A DNA stretch of 64,000 nucleotides from the NCBI GenBank assembly GCA_905182985.1, contig CAJJDN010000104.1:9204-73203 (forward strand). Direction: 5' to 3'. This stretch comes from Paramecium sonneborni (lineage: Eukaryota > Ciliophora > Oligohymenophorea > Peniculida > Parameciidae). The notes under the pieces were generated by a model. It searched no databases. It saw only the letters and a program-made list of their open reading frames with translations, and was not told the DNA's origin. Both the position numbers and the translations under genes were made by a program. Shown here in pieces: positions 24,545 through 36,781 of the stretch; the stretch's first letter is position 1, and the number at the start of each line of letters is the position of its first letter.

Positions 24545-24687
24545 TCAATTATAGAGGGAATTATTAAATATATTCTAGATTTGCCGGGTAATTTAATTTC
24601 TAATTACTTACTTATTTCTAAGTGCATCTAATTTTTATTATTATTACATTAAATTCCTTTTTTAACTTTATCAAATATATCATCCAT
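24545..24687 (-). CDS. Possible very small protein upstream of PCNA
   Basis: A frame starts MDDIFDKVKKGIQ and, if a 20-bp GTAATA...TAG intron is removed, continues ALRNKQVIRNQITRQ to a TGA 20 bp before the PCNA start, giving about 40 residues. Without the intron the frame overlaps PCNA. No family recognised. It could equally be part of the PCNA promoter region. Confidence 0.25.
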
Positions 24688-25074
24688 AATAATACATCAT
24701 TAATATTTTCATATTATTATTCAAATGATATCTTTGTTTAATTAAATATATACACTTTATAATCAACATCAATATAATCAAATATATTCTTTATTTTTTA
24801 ATACGATAATAATCATAAAATTATTAGACTATAAAAAACTGATAATATTAAAATATTTTAATTGATAGCTATTAAAAATTAATGAAGTACTTAAATTCAA
24901 ATTCAGGTTTTTTTTACACTGATTTCATGTAGAACTTATGATTTAATTATCATCTCTTTGTTGTAAATATTATTCTCACAAATTTACATGGAAAGGTAAA
25001 TTTATGGGCAGATTGAAAAATTATAATTTATAAGTTTAGAAATAGGTTATAAATGTTAAAGTAATAATTGAGAA
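24688..25074. other. Intergenic, no convincing gene
   Basis: Mostly AT-rich. A short minus frame near 24910-24990 (MQICENNIYNKEMIIKSQ) is too short to support. No RNA gene seen. Confidence 0.4.
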
Positions 25075-25323
25075 TCAATTTTCATGACTTTCAATCGAAC
25101 TACTCGATTTGAATTTTTAGTAAAATTTGTTTTTCTTTAATGAGAAAGAATCAAGAGATTCAGTTGAACTTGAATAATAGTTATTTTATTTCTTTTTGGG
25201 ATCTGTACAAAATTAAACTTTTTGACCACGTAAATAATCTAGTATGGATTTTATTTAAGCATTTGGCTTATGATATATTTCCAATTCTAGAGAATCAAGA
25301 CTTGTGTTTAAAGAATCTTGCAT
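25075..25323 (-). CDS. Small unrecognised protein (82 residues)
   Basis: An intronless minus frame starting MQDSLNTSLDSLELEIYHKP and ending with a Ser-rich tail (KFKSSSSIESHEN). It lies 38 bp downstream of the uS17 gene on the same strand. Composition and the end at TGA look real, and the plus-strand frame here is its shadow. No function assigned. Confidence 0.45.
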
Positions 25324-25361
25324 AATTATTTGTAAATATATTTATATATGAATAATATAAA

Positions 25362-25807
25362 TCACAACCCCGATTAAACCAATTGAATTCTAATATTTCT
25401 AATTTTATTATATGCATCAATTATTACTAAAGTTCTTTCATTTCCTCTTAAATATCTTTATTAAATTCTACCTACTGGTATTATTACTACATTTCTTAAA
25501 TAGTAATATTGACCACCTGTTTTTTCACAATGCTTAATCACCACTTTATCACCAACCTTACAAAAATTATCATAATCATGCGTTATGAATTCAAAAGAAT
25601 TTGGAATATAAGATTTATATTTTTTATGCCAATATTTGTAGTTCGCTTTTACCTCATCACTTTTAATAAATCATTTTACTTTGAATGTCTTTTATCTACT
25701 ATCTCTTGTTACAGTACCTAAATTTCTTATCCAGATGGTAATAAATTCTTTATTGTTTTCTATACACATATTCTTGTTGGATGGATTAAGGTCCAAACTG
25801 TTTACAT
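25362..25807 (-). CDS. Mitochondrial ribosomal protein uS17 homologue
   Basis: The 141-residue model has a 20-bp intron (25660-25679, AAAG acceptor). The core ITHDYDNFCKVGDKVVIKHC and YYYLRNVVIIPVGR match the S17 OB-fold pattern (HD....GD.V.I......S...LV.VV). The preceding KYWHKKYKSYIPNS fits the usual H.KY region. uS17 binds small-subunit rRNA. The extra 45 N-terminal residues (MQTVWTLIHPTRICVQKT) and the divergence from cytosolic S11/uS17 suggest the mitoribosome, with the basic N-terminus as a possible import signal. That location is inference. Hydrophobic plus-strand frames over this gene are its antisense. Confidence 0.7.
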
Positions 25808-25937
25808 CGTTTCGAATATATTATATTTATTTTTATTTAATTTTAAAATGTCTAATTATTCTTGCTAATTTTGCTACAAGAGAACAACTCTAGGATATAT
25901 CAAAAACTATTTCCCTTGTGAAATCAATTTACATAAA
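25808..25937. promoter_or_regulatory. Divergent intergenic region, likely shared promoter
   Basis: 130 bp separate the starts of the uS17 gene (minus) and the gene at 25938 (plus), so both promoters must be here. No specific element can be recognised. Confidence 0.35.
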
Positions 25938-27529
25938 ATGATTAGACACACTTTATATCATAAATACGCAACTTCACAAAATTATTATTATACAAAAGAC
26001 ATAAATGAAATATTATCTAAAACTTCTAGTGCCAGAACTATTCTGTATAATGTAAAATATTCAAATCTATCATAAGGATAATATATGTTATGATGAAGAA
26101 GATGAATATATAAAAAGATTTTATGAAATGCACGAATACCCTTGCAAATCAAAATTGCTTACAGAATTCTATAAATTTCATAAAGATTTACCAAGATGGG
26201 TGTTAAAACATCCTATTCTAAAAATTCTTAATTATTATTACGATAAACGAAGAAAAATTGAATTTTACAAAATTTAAAGATAAATTGAAATTGAAAATTA
26301 GATGAACCCATCTGATCCACCTAAAGGAATAGTAGGTGATAAACCTTTACTTAGTGATTCTACACCTTAATCTGAAAACTCTGAACCATAATCTAAAGTT
26401 AATGTAGATAACATCTTAAAGGAAATAAGTTTTTCTAATAAGAAACCTTTACCCTCCTAAGAAATTAGTCATATTTTAAAAGTACCTGAATCACCTCCTT
26501 TAGGTGAAATATAATAAATGATTAATTTACTCAATCTTAAATCTGATTCTCCAAATTAAAAGCAATAATATTAATGGTTTAAAAAAAAGAAAACACAAAG
26601 TAAAAAATCTCTAAAATTGGATGAATTAGCCTTATCTTTATCTGCTAGAACTCATTAAAATCCTTAAGAAGCAAAAATGCCTTTATCAGCCAGATATTAA
26701 TAATCCTATTCAAATAAATTAATTGATTAAAGTATTCTATATTAAAATATTTAGTCTAAGCTAAACTTTACAATAAACATTCATAAACCATTTCAAGAGA
26801 CAAAATCTTAGATTTTAAATAAAATAAAGAATAATTCATGTAAGAAATATATTTTACCCTAATAGTAAAAAATTCAAATTAGAAGATAGAAATAAAAAAA
26901 GCAATTCTCCAAAAAAAGTTGATTAAAATAAAGCAATTCAAGAAATTAAATAACTTGAATTAAAAATAATAAAAAGTCTTTAAGAAATGAAGAATATTAA
27001 AAGTAATAATTTATCAAATCATGAATCAAAATAAGCTACATCTTAAAACTAAAACAATAATAATAATTAAATATTATCTTTGGATTAAAAAGCCTTATAT
27101 TAAATATTGAAAATTCCTGATTCGTTTAGACAATTAAATTTTAATAAAGTTCAAAATAAGAATAATTCTAAAAAATCTCATGAATAGAATTAACGTTAAT
27201 AAAAAAATAATAATTCATCTTAGAATTAGAAATAAGTATAAATATTAGATATGAAAAAATTAATATCAAATAAAAAAGATATTGCCCCAAAAACTGAAAG
27301 AGTAAAAAAGACAATTCCATCTCTAAACTTAAATCTTATTGGAGCTATAAATTAATCGACTTCAATGACAACAAGAAATAATAGCTTTACTCCAAGTCTA
27401 GCTTATGCACAATTATTAACACCAAAATAAAATTAAACAAATATATACAATGAAAATAACATTAATAATTGGCAACTATCAAATACTAATAATGTTGCAA
27501 TTAGAGAAAATAATAATATATAAAAATGA
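25938..27529 (+). CDS. Unknown protein with long basic, Ser/Asn/Gln-rich tail
   Basis: A model of about 507 residues starting MIRHTLYHKYATSQNYYYTK. The intron at 26052-26076 (25 bp, TAAG acceptor) joins ARTILYN to DNICYDEEDEYIKRF. A second junction near 26840-26882 needs a 43-bp intron, unusually long for this genome, so it could be two events or a base error. Residues 1-120 look folded (YKFHKDLPRWVLKHPILKIL). The rest is Pro/Ser/Lys/Asn-rich and probably disordered. No family recognised. Confidence 0.5.
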
Positions 27530-27593
27530 TTAAATAATTAGATACGTTTTAAAATTAGTTTATATATATTCGTAATTTAAAAAATGAGTTTGA

Positions 27594-28483
27594 TCAATTA
27601 AAATATTTGCTATTATTTTCCTTTTCATCAATAGATATTGAATGATCTAATAAATAAATATATATAGATATACATTATCGATTAGCTGATTTATGTAATT
27701 TACTATTGCGATTTTACTTTTTTTCACTATTTGCAAAACTGAAATTGCTTTATCTTGAGTTGCATGTAAAACTTAAAGGTTAAGTTTAGCTTTTTTAATA
27801 GGAGAATAAATCTGTTTGCATTTAACCATATTAATTAGTGAAATTGTTAATAAATTCTTCATCATCTAGGATTCTGTTAAGAATTTATTCTTATAATAAA
27901 CTTGGTTTAAGCTAAGAATTATTTTCTAAAATTTCTTAATTTTCTGTGAAACTAGTGTTTGGATAGGGTAATTAAACTTTAATAGGTTTTTGTATCAATT
28001 TCTTTTTGTTAACAGAATAAGATTAATTGGAACGATTAGATGTTTATTTAAGGATTGGTTGTTTAGTATTTATTGTGAAATTATCTGTGTGAAAAGAATC
28101 CTATCCTATAAATGAATCTTCAAGAGGAATATTTTATCTTGATGAACAAAATTTAGATTCAAATGGTTCAATCTTTATATTAGCTTTTTACAATTTCTAT
28201 TTAAGATTAGCAACATAGTTATCTATTTTTAATATATATTGATTATCCTATTATATTAATTATTATAAATACTCTCTATTATATTCTTCTTAATTCTTGT
28301 AATTAATCAGCAACTAACTTAAATTCTTAATCTCTCTCAACTAATTATTTTTTTAATTTTGCTATCTCAAATCTTTACAAGGCTTCTTTTTGTTGCAATC
28401 TATGAATAATCTGAAAATAAAATAAATTTGATTACCTCTTTTAATTATTAAATACTCTCCTTTTACTAGCTGTTATTTCTCAT
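27594..28483 (-). CDS. Short coiled-coil protein with Ser/Asn-rich tail
   Basis: A 270-residue model with introns at 28411-28435 (CAG acceptor), 28248-28272 and 27647-27673. Residues 1-85 form a coiled coil (QQKESIQQLKEIIHRLQQ, IAKLKKQLVERDQEFKLVAD). The remainder is polar. The start at 28483 is chosen because an earlier ATG at 28519 overlaps the stop of the malectin gene. Function unknown. Confidence 0.5.
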
Positions 28484-28515
28484 TAAATTGTAATTTTATT
28501 AAAATATTTTATAAA

Positions 28516-29737
28516 TCATTTTTTCTTTTTTTTTGATTTCAAAACATTAACATGTCGTGATTTTGGTGATTATGCATTATAATTGATTTCCATTTCACTC
28601 TCAATCTCTGGATCTAAAACCTAGATGTTCTAAATTATATTCTTACTAAACCGACAGGAACATTTGCAAACATAGATTTATTGTTACCAAAACAATAATA
28701 ATACAATATTAAATTAGTTATTAAAATTGTAGAGAGAAGTTTATTATCCAAAATGAAATCAATAATTTGTATGAGCACATTTCCTAAAGGCACCAAAATA
28801 TTCTAATATTAAAAAAATATGTTAATACATTTAAAAGTGCATCTAAAAATAACTCTAATGGAGAAGGATCTAAACCATTTGAAATTTCATTATATACATT
28901 ATTTCCAATGTCAAAATTATTGATTAATCTTTAAAATGGGCTCAAATATTGATTCATCAAAGTATTTACATTTTCATTTCCTTTTCCTTTTTGTTTATGA
29001 GCATAACGAGCTGCTTTTTATTTTAAAGCCTTTATGAATTCTATTTAATTGATAAATGTAGCTTCAATTTAATCTTTTGATAGTAATGCACTTTCTAAAT
29101 CATTTAAAATATCTTCTATTTTGCCTTAATATAAAATAATTGCACTAATAGATGCTCCTTTACCTTTAAAAATGAGATCAAAATGCAATTTATTATCATT
29201 CATTTGATAAATAGTCTTTCCATTTGTAGTAATGTTTTTTCCATCAAATTCAAATTCAAAAGCAAAATAGAGAGGAATATTAATTCCACCTGCTTCTTTG
29301 TATATATCAAATTGTTCTTTAATTAATTCATCTTCTAAGTAAATATCAAAAAAGCGTGCTGATCGTTATTCCTACTATATTATTATAAAATATGTTTATA
29401 CTTCAATGAAACATAAAATTAAAGTGTAATTACCATTAAGTCTCATAGTAATAGAGTATTTAAAAAAATCTTAATCGCTAGACACTGTTCTAGATGTTTA
29501 GAATACATAATAATCTAAATATTAAAGTGGTATTAAATGATGATTTTAATCTGAGGTTACCTTTTAATAGAACATTTATTGTTGACCCCCTTTATAATTT
29601 TGATCATAACGATATAATATTTTTTATCTATCCTTATAATAATATTGATTGCCTGCATCAACTGCGTATTTAATTTTATTAGCATCTAAATATGAATTTA
29701 CATATATAAAAAGCAAAAATAATAACATTATTTACAT
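28516..29737 (-). CDS. Malectin-domain type I membrane protein
   Basis: The 380-residue model has introns at 29375-29401, 28803-28828 and 28621-28646. A signal peptide (MLLFLLFIYVNSYL) leads into the malectin fold: YAVDAGNQYYYKD, VFQTSRTVSSDQDFFKYS, then SARFFDIYLEDELIKEQFDI. Malectin is an ER-resident lectin that binds diglucosylated N-glycans during glycoprotein quality control. Near the C-terminus, STILITNLILYYYC is a plausible membrane span followed by a Lys-rich cytosolic tail ending KSKKKKK, compatible with type I ER retention. The intron at 29375 separates CFIE from QEQRSARFFD and is supported by the domain. Confidence 0.8.
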
Positions 29738-29934
29738 ATTAATTCATTTAAATTATATCGTAAATTATTAATAACAATTTTAAACACTCTAATCTTGATT
29801 GTTAAATATTTAAACCAAGAAGTATATTAATGTGTTTTTACATAGTAAAAGTAGTTTTAAAATAATTATTTGTTTTGCAGTAAGAATTTCAAGATGGAAA
29901 ATATTTATTAATATAAAATTATATGATAAATTAA

Positions 29935-31682
29935 ATGGAATCAAAATCGATGACAATCAGTACTAAAATATAATAGTCAAATTATTCTGCATTATCTAAT
30001 CTACCTAGACATATTATTAATTAAATAAAAAATGAAGGTATTCTTACAATCCTATTAAAGGTGAATTATATATTGCTGCACCTCAAAAATGTTCAAGAAT
30101 TTGGATAGAAATGAGAAAAAATGATTTTGTAACTGATGCTTAATTAAACTATACTATCGTGCAAAGAATATTTGAAGCTTGTAGAAGTGAAATAGTATAA
30201 TTGTTGAAACTGTAGAATGAAAAGGATTTCTTTGAGCTTTTTGATTAAGATAATGATGGGTAAATATTAAATGAATTCCTTTAGAATTTTAAATGAAGAT
30301 GAATAGATTTTAGTCTTTTCGGTTATAAAAGAAAAAATGCATTAAGTAGCAACTGCTTTATTGAAAATTTAAGAATACATATTATTCAAATAACTAATGA
30401 AAGAATTAAGAACTTTAGAATCATATATAGCAGATTATCAAAATCAATTAAGATAACGTATATCAATAAAAGAAAGAAAAGTTTATAAAGAAATAGGATA
30501 AGAAAAATTGGATGATTTTTATGATAAATACTATTAAGAATTTCATTAATTAACTAAATATAAGGTAGATAGAAGGTATACAGATATTATTAATTAAGAG
30601 CATAATTAAAAGTATCTTAAGAAAAAGAATTAGGAATATTAGAGGATAGACTTTCTAAAGATACAGAATTAATGAAAGTCAAACCTAAAAAAAAGTTAAA
30701 GGATTTGCAGACATAAGAGAAATTGGTTAGTTTAGAAGAAAGAGTTGAGGAAGCATTAGATTTTAGAAAAGAATTAAAAGATCTAGAAAAACATGAATAA
30801 GAGAGGGTATATAAGGTATAAAAATATCGAATTGAAAAATAACATAGTGATTTGTTATTTAAATAGTAGAAAGAGAGAGAATAATTAGAAGGAAAACTAT
30901 AAGAAACTGAATATAAATTAATCATACAAATGAAGAAAGATTATGATGTTCTTTTAAAATAAATCAATCTCCATAATAATGAAATTACAAGAATTTAAAA
31001 TTTAGCTTCAAATTAAGCTATGAAGAAAGGATTATATGAAGGAGAAGCTAAAAGATAGAAAGTTTAATCATAATTATAAAATACTATTATTGCTTAAACC
31101 AAAGCTATAAGTTAACCAGAATCTAAAATAAATGATTTAGATTAATTTCATGAATCAGAAACCCTTAGAAAATTAGAATCTAGAAAAAGTCTTTAGTTTA
31201 TTGGTTCTCCTGGTAAAGTAAATAAAATCTAATATCTAAGCCTATATATTCAGAGGAAAGTGAAAAAAGTCCTATGGGTGCAGCTTTTAATGGAAAAAAT
31301 AAGAACTTTTATTAAATTAGAAAAATTATCAAAGATTCTAAAAACATTACTTAATTTTATATTAAGAAGAATTATGGTTCTGTATTTCATTATATTATAT
31401 TCATATAGGATTTACCAGTTAATTTTGTTAGAAGTGCACATAATATTTAAGGTGATTAACATGAAAAGATTGAGAGATTCTTATCTGTTAAACGAAAATC
31501 TTAACATGAACTCTTACCTCCTATTACTTAATTGTACGATGATGACATGCAAGAAAAAGTATTTTATTTCAGAAATTATATAATAGTAAATAAAAGCTAT
31601 AACATAAACTGATTAAGAAATTAAAAGAGAAAAAGCATTAAAAAGAGCATTTATAAATGAAAAATTATTTAGAAATGATTGA
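29935..31682 (+). CDS. EF-hand and coiled-coil protein
   Basis: The 532-residue model has six introns: 30038-30060 (AAAG), 30260-30284, 30576-30598 (TAAG), 31218-31240 (TAAG), 31382-31408 and 31559-31586. The second falls within an EF-hand, and removing it gives ELFDQDNDGILNEDE (near residue 85), a good calcium loop with Asp at 1, 3 and 5, Gly at 6 and acidic position 12. From residue 100 to 350 the protein is a long coiled coil (EEALDFRKELKDLEKHEQ). The C-terminus is basic with KALKRAFINEKLFRND. A calcium-responsive structural or ciliary role is inference. Three of its six introns end in AAG, the highest number in the window. Confidence 0.65.
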
Positions 31683-32649
31683 GTTAAAGAATTTTATTTC
31701 CAAATTTCTATTTTAATTGCTGTTATTTTATAGATTTAAATATTTTTCAATAGTTATATAATTATTTTCAATAAAATCTGAAATATTAATATTTTTCAAA
31801 ATAACAATTTTAGTAAGCAACTCTAAAAAAAAGATGTTTTGAATTTAAGTTTTTCAACTGATATTCATTTGAAAAAGGCATTTGAATTTTAATATTAATA
31901 CTTGATATCAAATGAGAAAAAAAAATAAATCATATTCCATCTTACTAAATTTAACATCATAAAACTGCATCTGAACTATAAAAGGTTTAAACATAGCCCT
32001 ATTATATTTTATTTTGATGTATTAAAAAATCTATTTATAATAATAAATATTCTTAATAACAAAATTTAGGTGTAATTTTGCGAATGATTTCATTAAGGTT
32101 AGTTTTAAAGTAGAAGAAATCGGGTTTTATTTATATTCTTAAAAAAATTGATACATTTTATTTGTTTATATATGTTATAAAAGGTAAAATAAATCTGTAT
32201 GTTATAATTAAATTTAAAATGATGACTAAAAGTAAAATCAACTGATTATTATTTTATTTATCTATGTTAAATTTTCATTGAATTTAATCAAAATAATTAT
32301 TAAAAAGGATAAGAAAGATTTTTTTACTTGATCAAACAAATTGAACAATATAGAGAGGTAGAAAAAAACTAGGAATTTCAAGAATTTCTGATATTTTTGA
32401 TTTAAATGATTATTAAATTAAACTAATTATTGTTAAAATGATTATTAAATTAATAAATATTAGTGGATAAGTATGAAATTCAACATTCTAAATTCTAATT
32501 CTTTGTTGAAGAAATAAAAAAGTTTTAACTGAATTAATTTTTGAAGAAGATGAGAATCATGAAATAATTGTAAATTGATAGACTTAGAGCTAAGAATAAC
32601 TCTATATTAAATATATCATATATTTATTAATTGTTTTAATCATAGTTAA
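31683..32649. other. Gene-poor stretch with decayed coding remnants (copy A side)
   Basis: No intact gene. Short patches read like protein (YLIKQIEQYREVEKN; DKYEIQHSKFQFFVEEIKK) but are broken by TGA codons without usable introns, suggesting an old gene in decay. From 31824 on the sequence is repeated at 32985. Confidence 0.35.
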
Positions 32650-32983
32650 ATGGGCTGCTGTTCTTTTAAATTATATGCAGATGAGAAAGGTAATATTAAA
32701 AGTAAAATAAGCTATTATATATAATGAAAATGAAATAGATGAAGTTTAGGAAGGACTGGAATCTGAAAATGAGGAGATAATAGGAAATTCTAAAATAATA
32801 ATTCATGATAAAGAAACTAGTTTTATAAAATCAAATTCATCATCAAAAGGATAGGGAAATTCAAGAGAATTTGAATAATAGTAAGTTTAAGTTAAGGATA
32901 AGGAAGGAGAATCAGTAGAATTTGTAAAAAAAACTATTAGTGGAACTATGAAATTGACTCCTGAAATGTTAGTGAGAAAGCAA
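31824..32983. repeat. 1,160-bp exact direct repeat, copy A (probable assembly artefact)
   Basis: Identical by eye to 32985-34144 (offset 1,161), separated by a single N at 32984. Copy A breaks off inside the protein kinase coding region, while copy B continues through it. This is best explained as unmerged contig ends. Confidence 0.9.
32650..32983 (+). pseudogene. Truncated copy of the CDPK 5' end
   Basis: It starts MGCCSFKLYADEK like the intact gene at 33811 and stops at the N, before the kinase domain. It is probably a product of the assembly duplication and not a real gene. Confidence 0.75.
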
Positions 32984-32984
32984 N
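32984..32984. other. Single ambiguous base (N) at scaffold join
   Basis: The only N outside the large gap. It sits exactly between two copies of a 1,160-bp repeat, so it marks a join and not a sequencing ambiguity. Confidence 0.9.
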
Positions 32985-33810
32985 TAAAAAAAAGATGTTT
33001 TGAATTTAAGTTTTTCAACTGATATTCATTTGAAAAAGGCATTTGAATTTTAATATTAATACTTGATATCAAATGAGAAAAAAAAATAAATCATATTCCA
33101 TCTTACTAAATTTAACATCATAAAACTGCATCTGAACTATAAAAGGTTTAAACATAGCCCTATTATATTTTATTTTGATGTATTAAAAAATCTATTTATA
33201 ATAATAAATATTCTTAATAACAAAATTTAGGTGTAATTTTGCGAATGATTTCATTAAGGTTAGTTTTAAAGTAGAAGAAATCGGGTTTTATTTATATTCT
33301 TAAAAAAATTGATACATTTTATTTGTTTATATATGTTATAAAAGGTAAAATAAATCTGTATGTTATAATTAAATTTAAAATGATGACTAAAAGTAAAATC
33401 AACTGATTATTATTTTATTTATCTATGTTAAATTTTCATTGAATTTAATCAAAATAATTATTAAAAAGGATAAGAAAGATTTTTTTACTTGATCAAACAA
33501 ATTGAACAATATAGAGAGGTAGAAAAAAACTAGGAATTTCAAGAATTTCTGATATTTTTGATTTAAATGATTATTAAATTAAACTAATTATTGTTAAAAT
33601 GATTATTAAATTAATAAATATTAGTGGATAAGTATGAAATTCAACATTCTAAATTCTAATTCTTTGTTGAAGAAATAAAAAAGTTTTAACTGAATTAATT
33701 TTTGAAGAAGATGAGAATCATGAAATAATTGTAAATTGATAGACTTAGAGCTAAGAATAACTCTATATTAAATATATCATATATTTATTAATTGTTTTAA
33801 TCATAGTTAA

Positions 33811-35518
<1,708 letters not shown>

Positions 35519-35565
35519 ATTCGTTATTTATATAATATTTTCTATTTGATTATAAATACAAAACT

Positions 35566-35680
35566 TCTTATTCTATTTAAAAATTACATAATTACCTATT
35601 CTATTTATAAATAATATAGTTAGCTATTCTATTTATAAATAATATAATTACCTATTCTATTTAATTATAAATTATATATA
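35566..35680. repeat. Degenerate 28-bp minisatellite, about four units
   Basis: The unit ctattctatttataaata recurs with a spacing of about 28 bp from near 35568, 35597, 35625 and 35653, the outer units being diverged. It sits in the gap between the kinase and phosphatase genes and explains nothing coding. Confidence 0.6.
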
Positions 35681-35717
35681 TTTACTAGCCTTAATTTCAA
35701 TATTTAATTAATTTATC

Positions 35718-36691
35718 ATGTATAGAAATTTTGGTTAATCCTATCAAGCTATGAATATTATTCATGAAGAAAATGGTAATTAATTATGGTTAGGTGATTA
35801 CACTGCTGCTTAAGATAAACTTACACTTGATAAAAAAGGAATTAGAACTGTCTTAACAGTTGCATCTTAACTTAATATCAAATATAATGATTAGAATATC
35901 AATCATAAAGTATTTTATATTCAATATATTAGACATATTCAATACTTGATTCAGAATAAGCAAATGTGGCTTAATTTTTTGATGACTCTTTTTATCTTAT
36001 CAAAAATGGATTGAAATCTGGATCTGTTCTAGTACATTGTGCAGCTGGAGTTTCTAGATCAGCATCAATTGTTATAGCATATCTAATGAGAAATAAAGAT
36101 TTAACATATTCTGAAGCTTTCTCTTATGTTAAGAGTAAAAGATTTGTCATTTGTCCAAATAGTGGTTTTTAACGATAATTGAAAAATTTTGAGAAATTAT
36201 TAAAACAACCGAAAGATAATCTAAAATTATCTGCCTAATTAGACTCAGAAGATAATCAAAATTGTATTATTCAAAAAATCCCTGGTACTCAAATTGATAT
36301 AAAAAAATCTGAACCCCCTATTAAAATTGCAAACGAAAAAAAATCTGATAATCTTGTTCAAAATGAACTCACATAAACTATTAGAAATAATGATTTATTC
36401 GCTAATAAAAATGATTAGAAATTAGAAACCAAATCCAATTTTAAAGTATAAAATAATTATAGAAATTGTATGCTCACTTCCAAATTTAATAATACAAAGA
36501 CAAATATCCAATAACATAAGATCAATTTATAAAATATGCAAACATCCTATAATTCATCTTATGCTGGCCCATAAATTGTTACACATGCTTAAAATAAGTT
36601 ATTTGATAAATAACCTTTATCTATTCTTCCTGGCATTTCAGCTAAGTCTAATTTGATTAATTATACTATGAATAATAGAAGAAACTTATGA
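35718..36691 (+). CDS. Dual-specificity protein phosphatase
   Basis: The 316-residue model has one intron (35910-35932). The catalytic signature HCAAGVSRSASI contains the nucleophilic Cys and the phosphate-binding Arg of the HC-x5-R loop. Upstream QLWLGDYTAAQDK and FDDSFYLIKNGL fit the dual-specificity fold, with the general-acid Asp probably in DDSF. The domain spans about residues 10-155. The remaining 160 residues are polar and probably disordered, with no second domain. It would dephosphorylate Ser/Thr/Tyr, possibly MAP kinases, but the substrate is unknown. Confidence 0.9.
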
Positions 36692-36781
36692 AATTTGAAC
36701 ATTTTGTAAATAGTTATTCTATTCTAACTGATATTGAAATTTTTATTTAACTTTTTTTAATTAAAAAATTTGAATAATTCA

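Noticed and set aside
25140..25893. Chain of hydrophobic plus-strand ORFs suggesting a membrane protein
   Set aside because: The minus strand carries the uS17 homologue and a small 82-residue gene here. The hydrophobic reading is their reverse complement.
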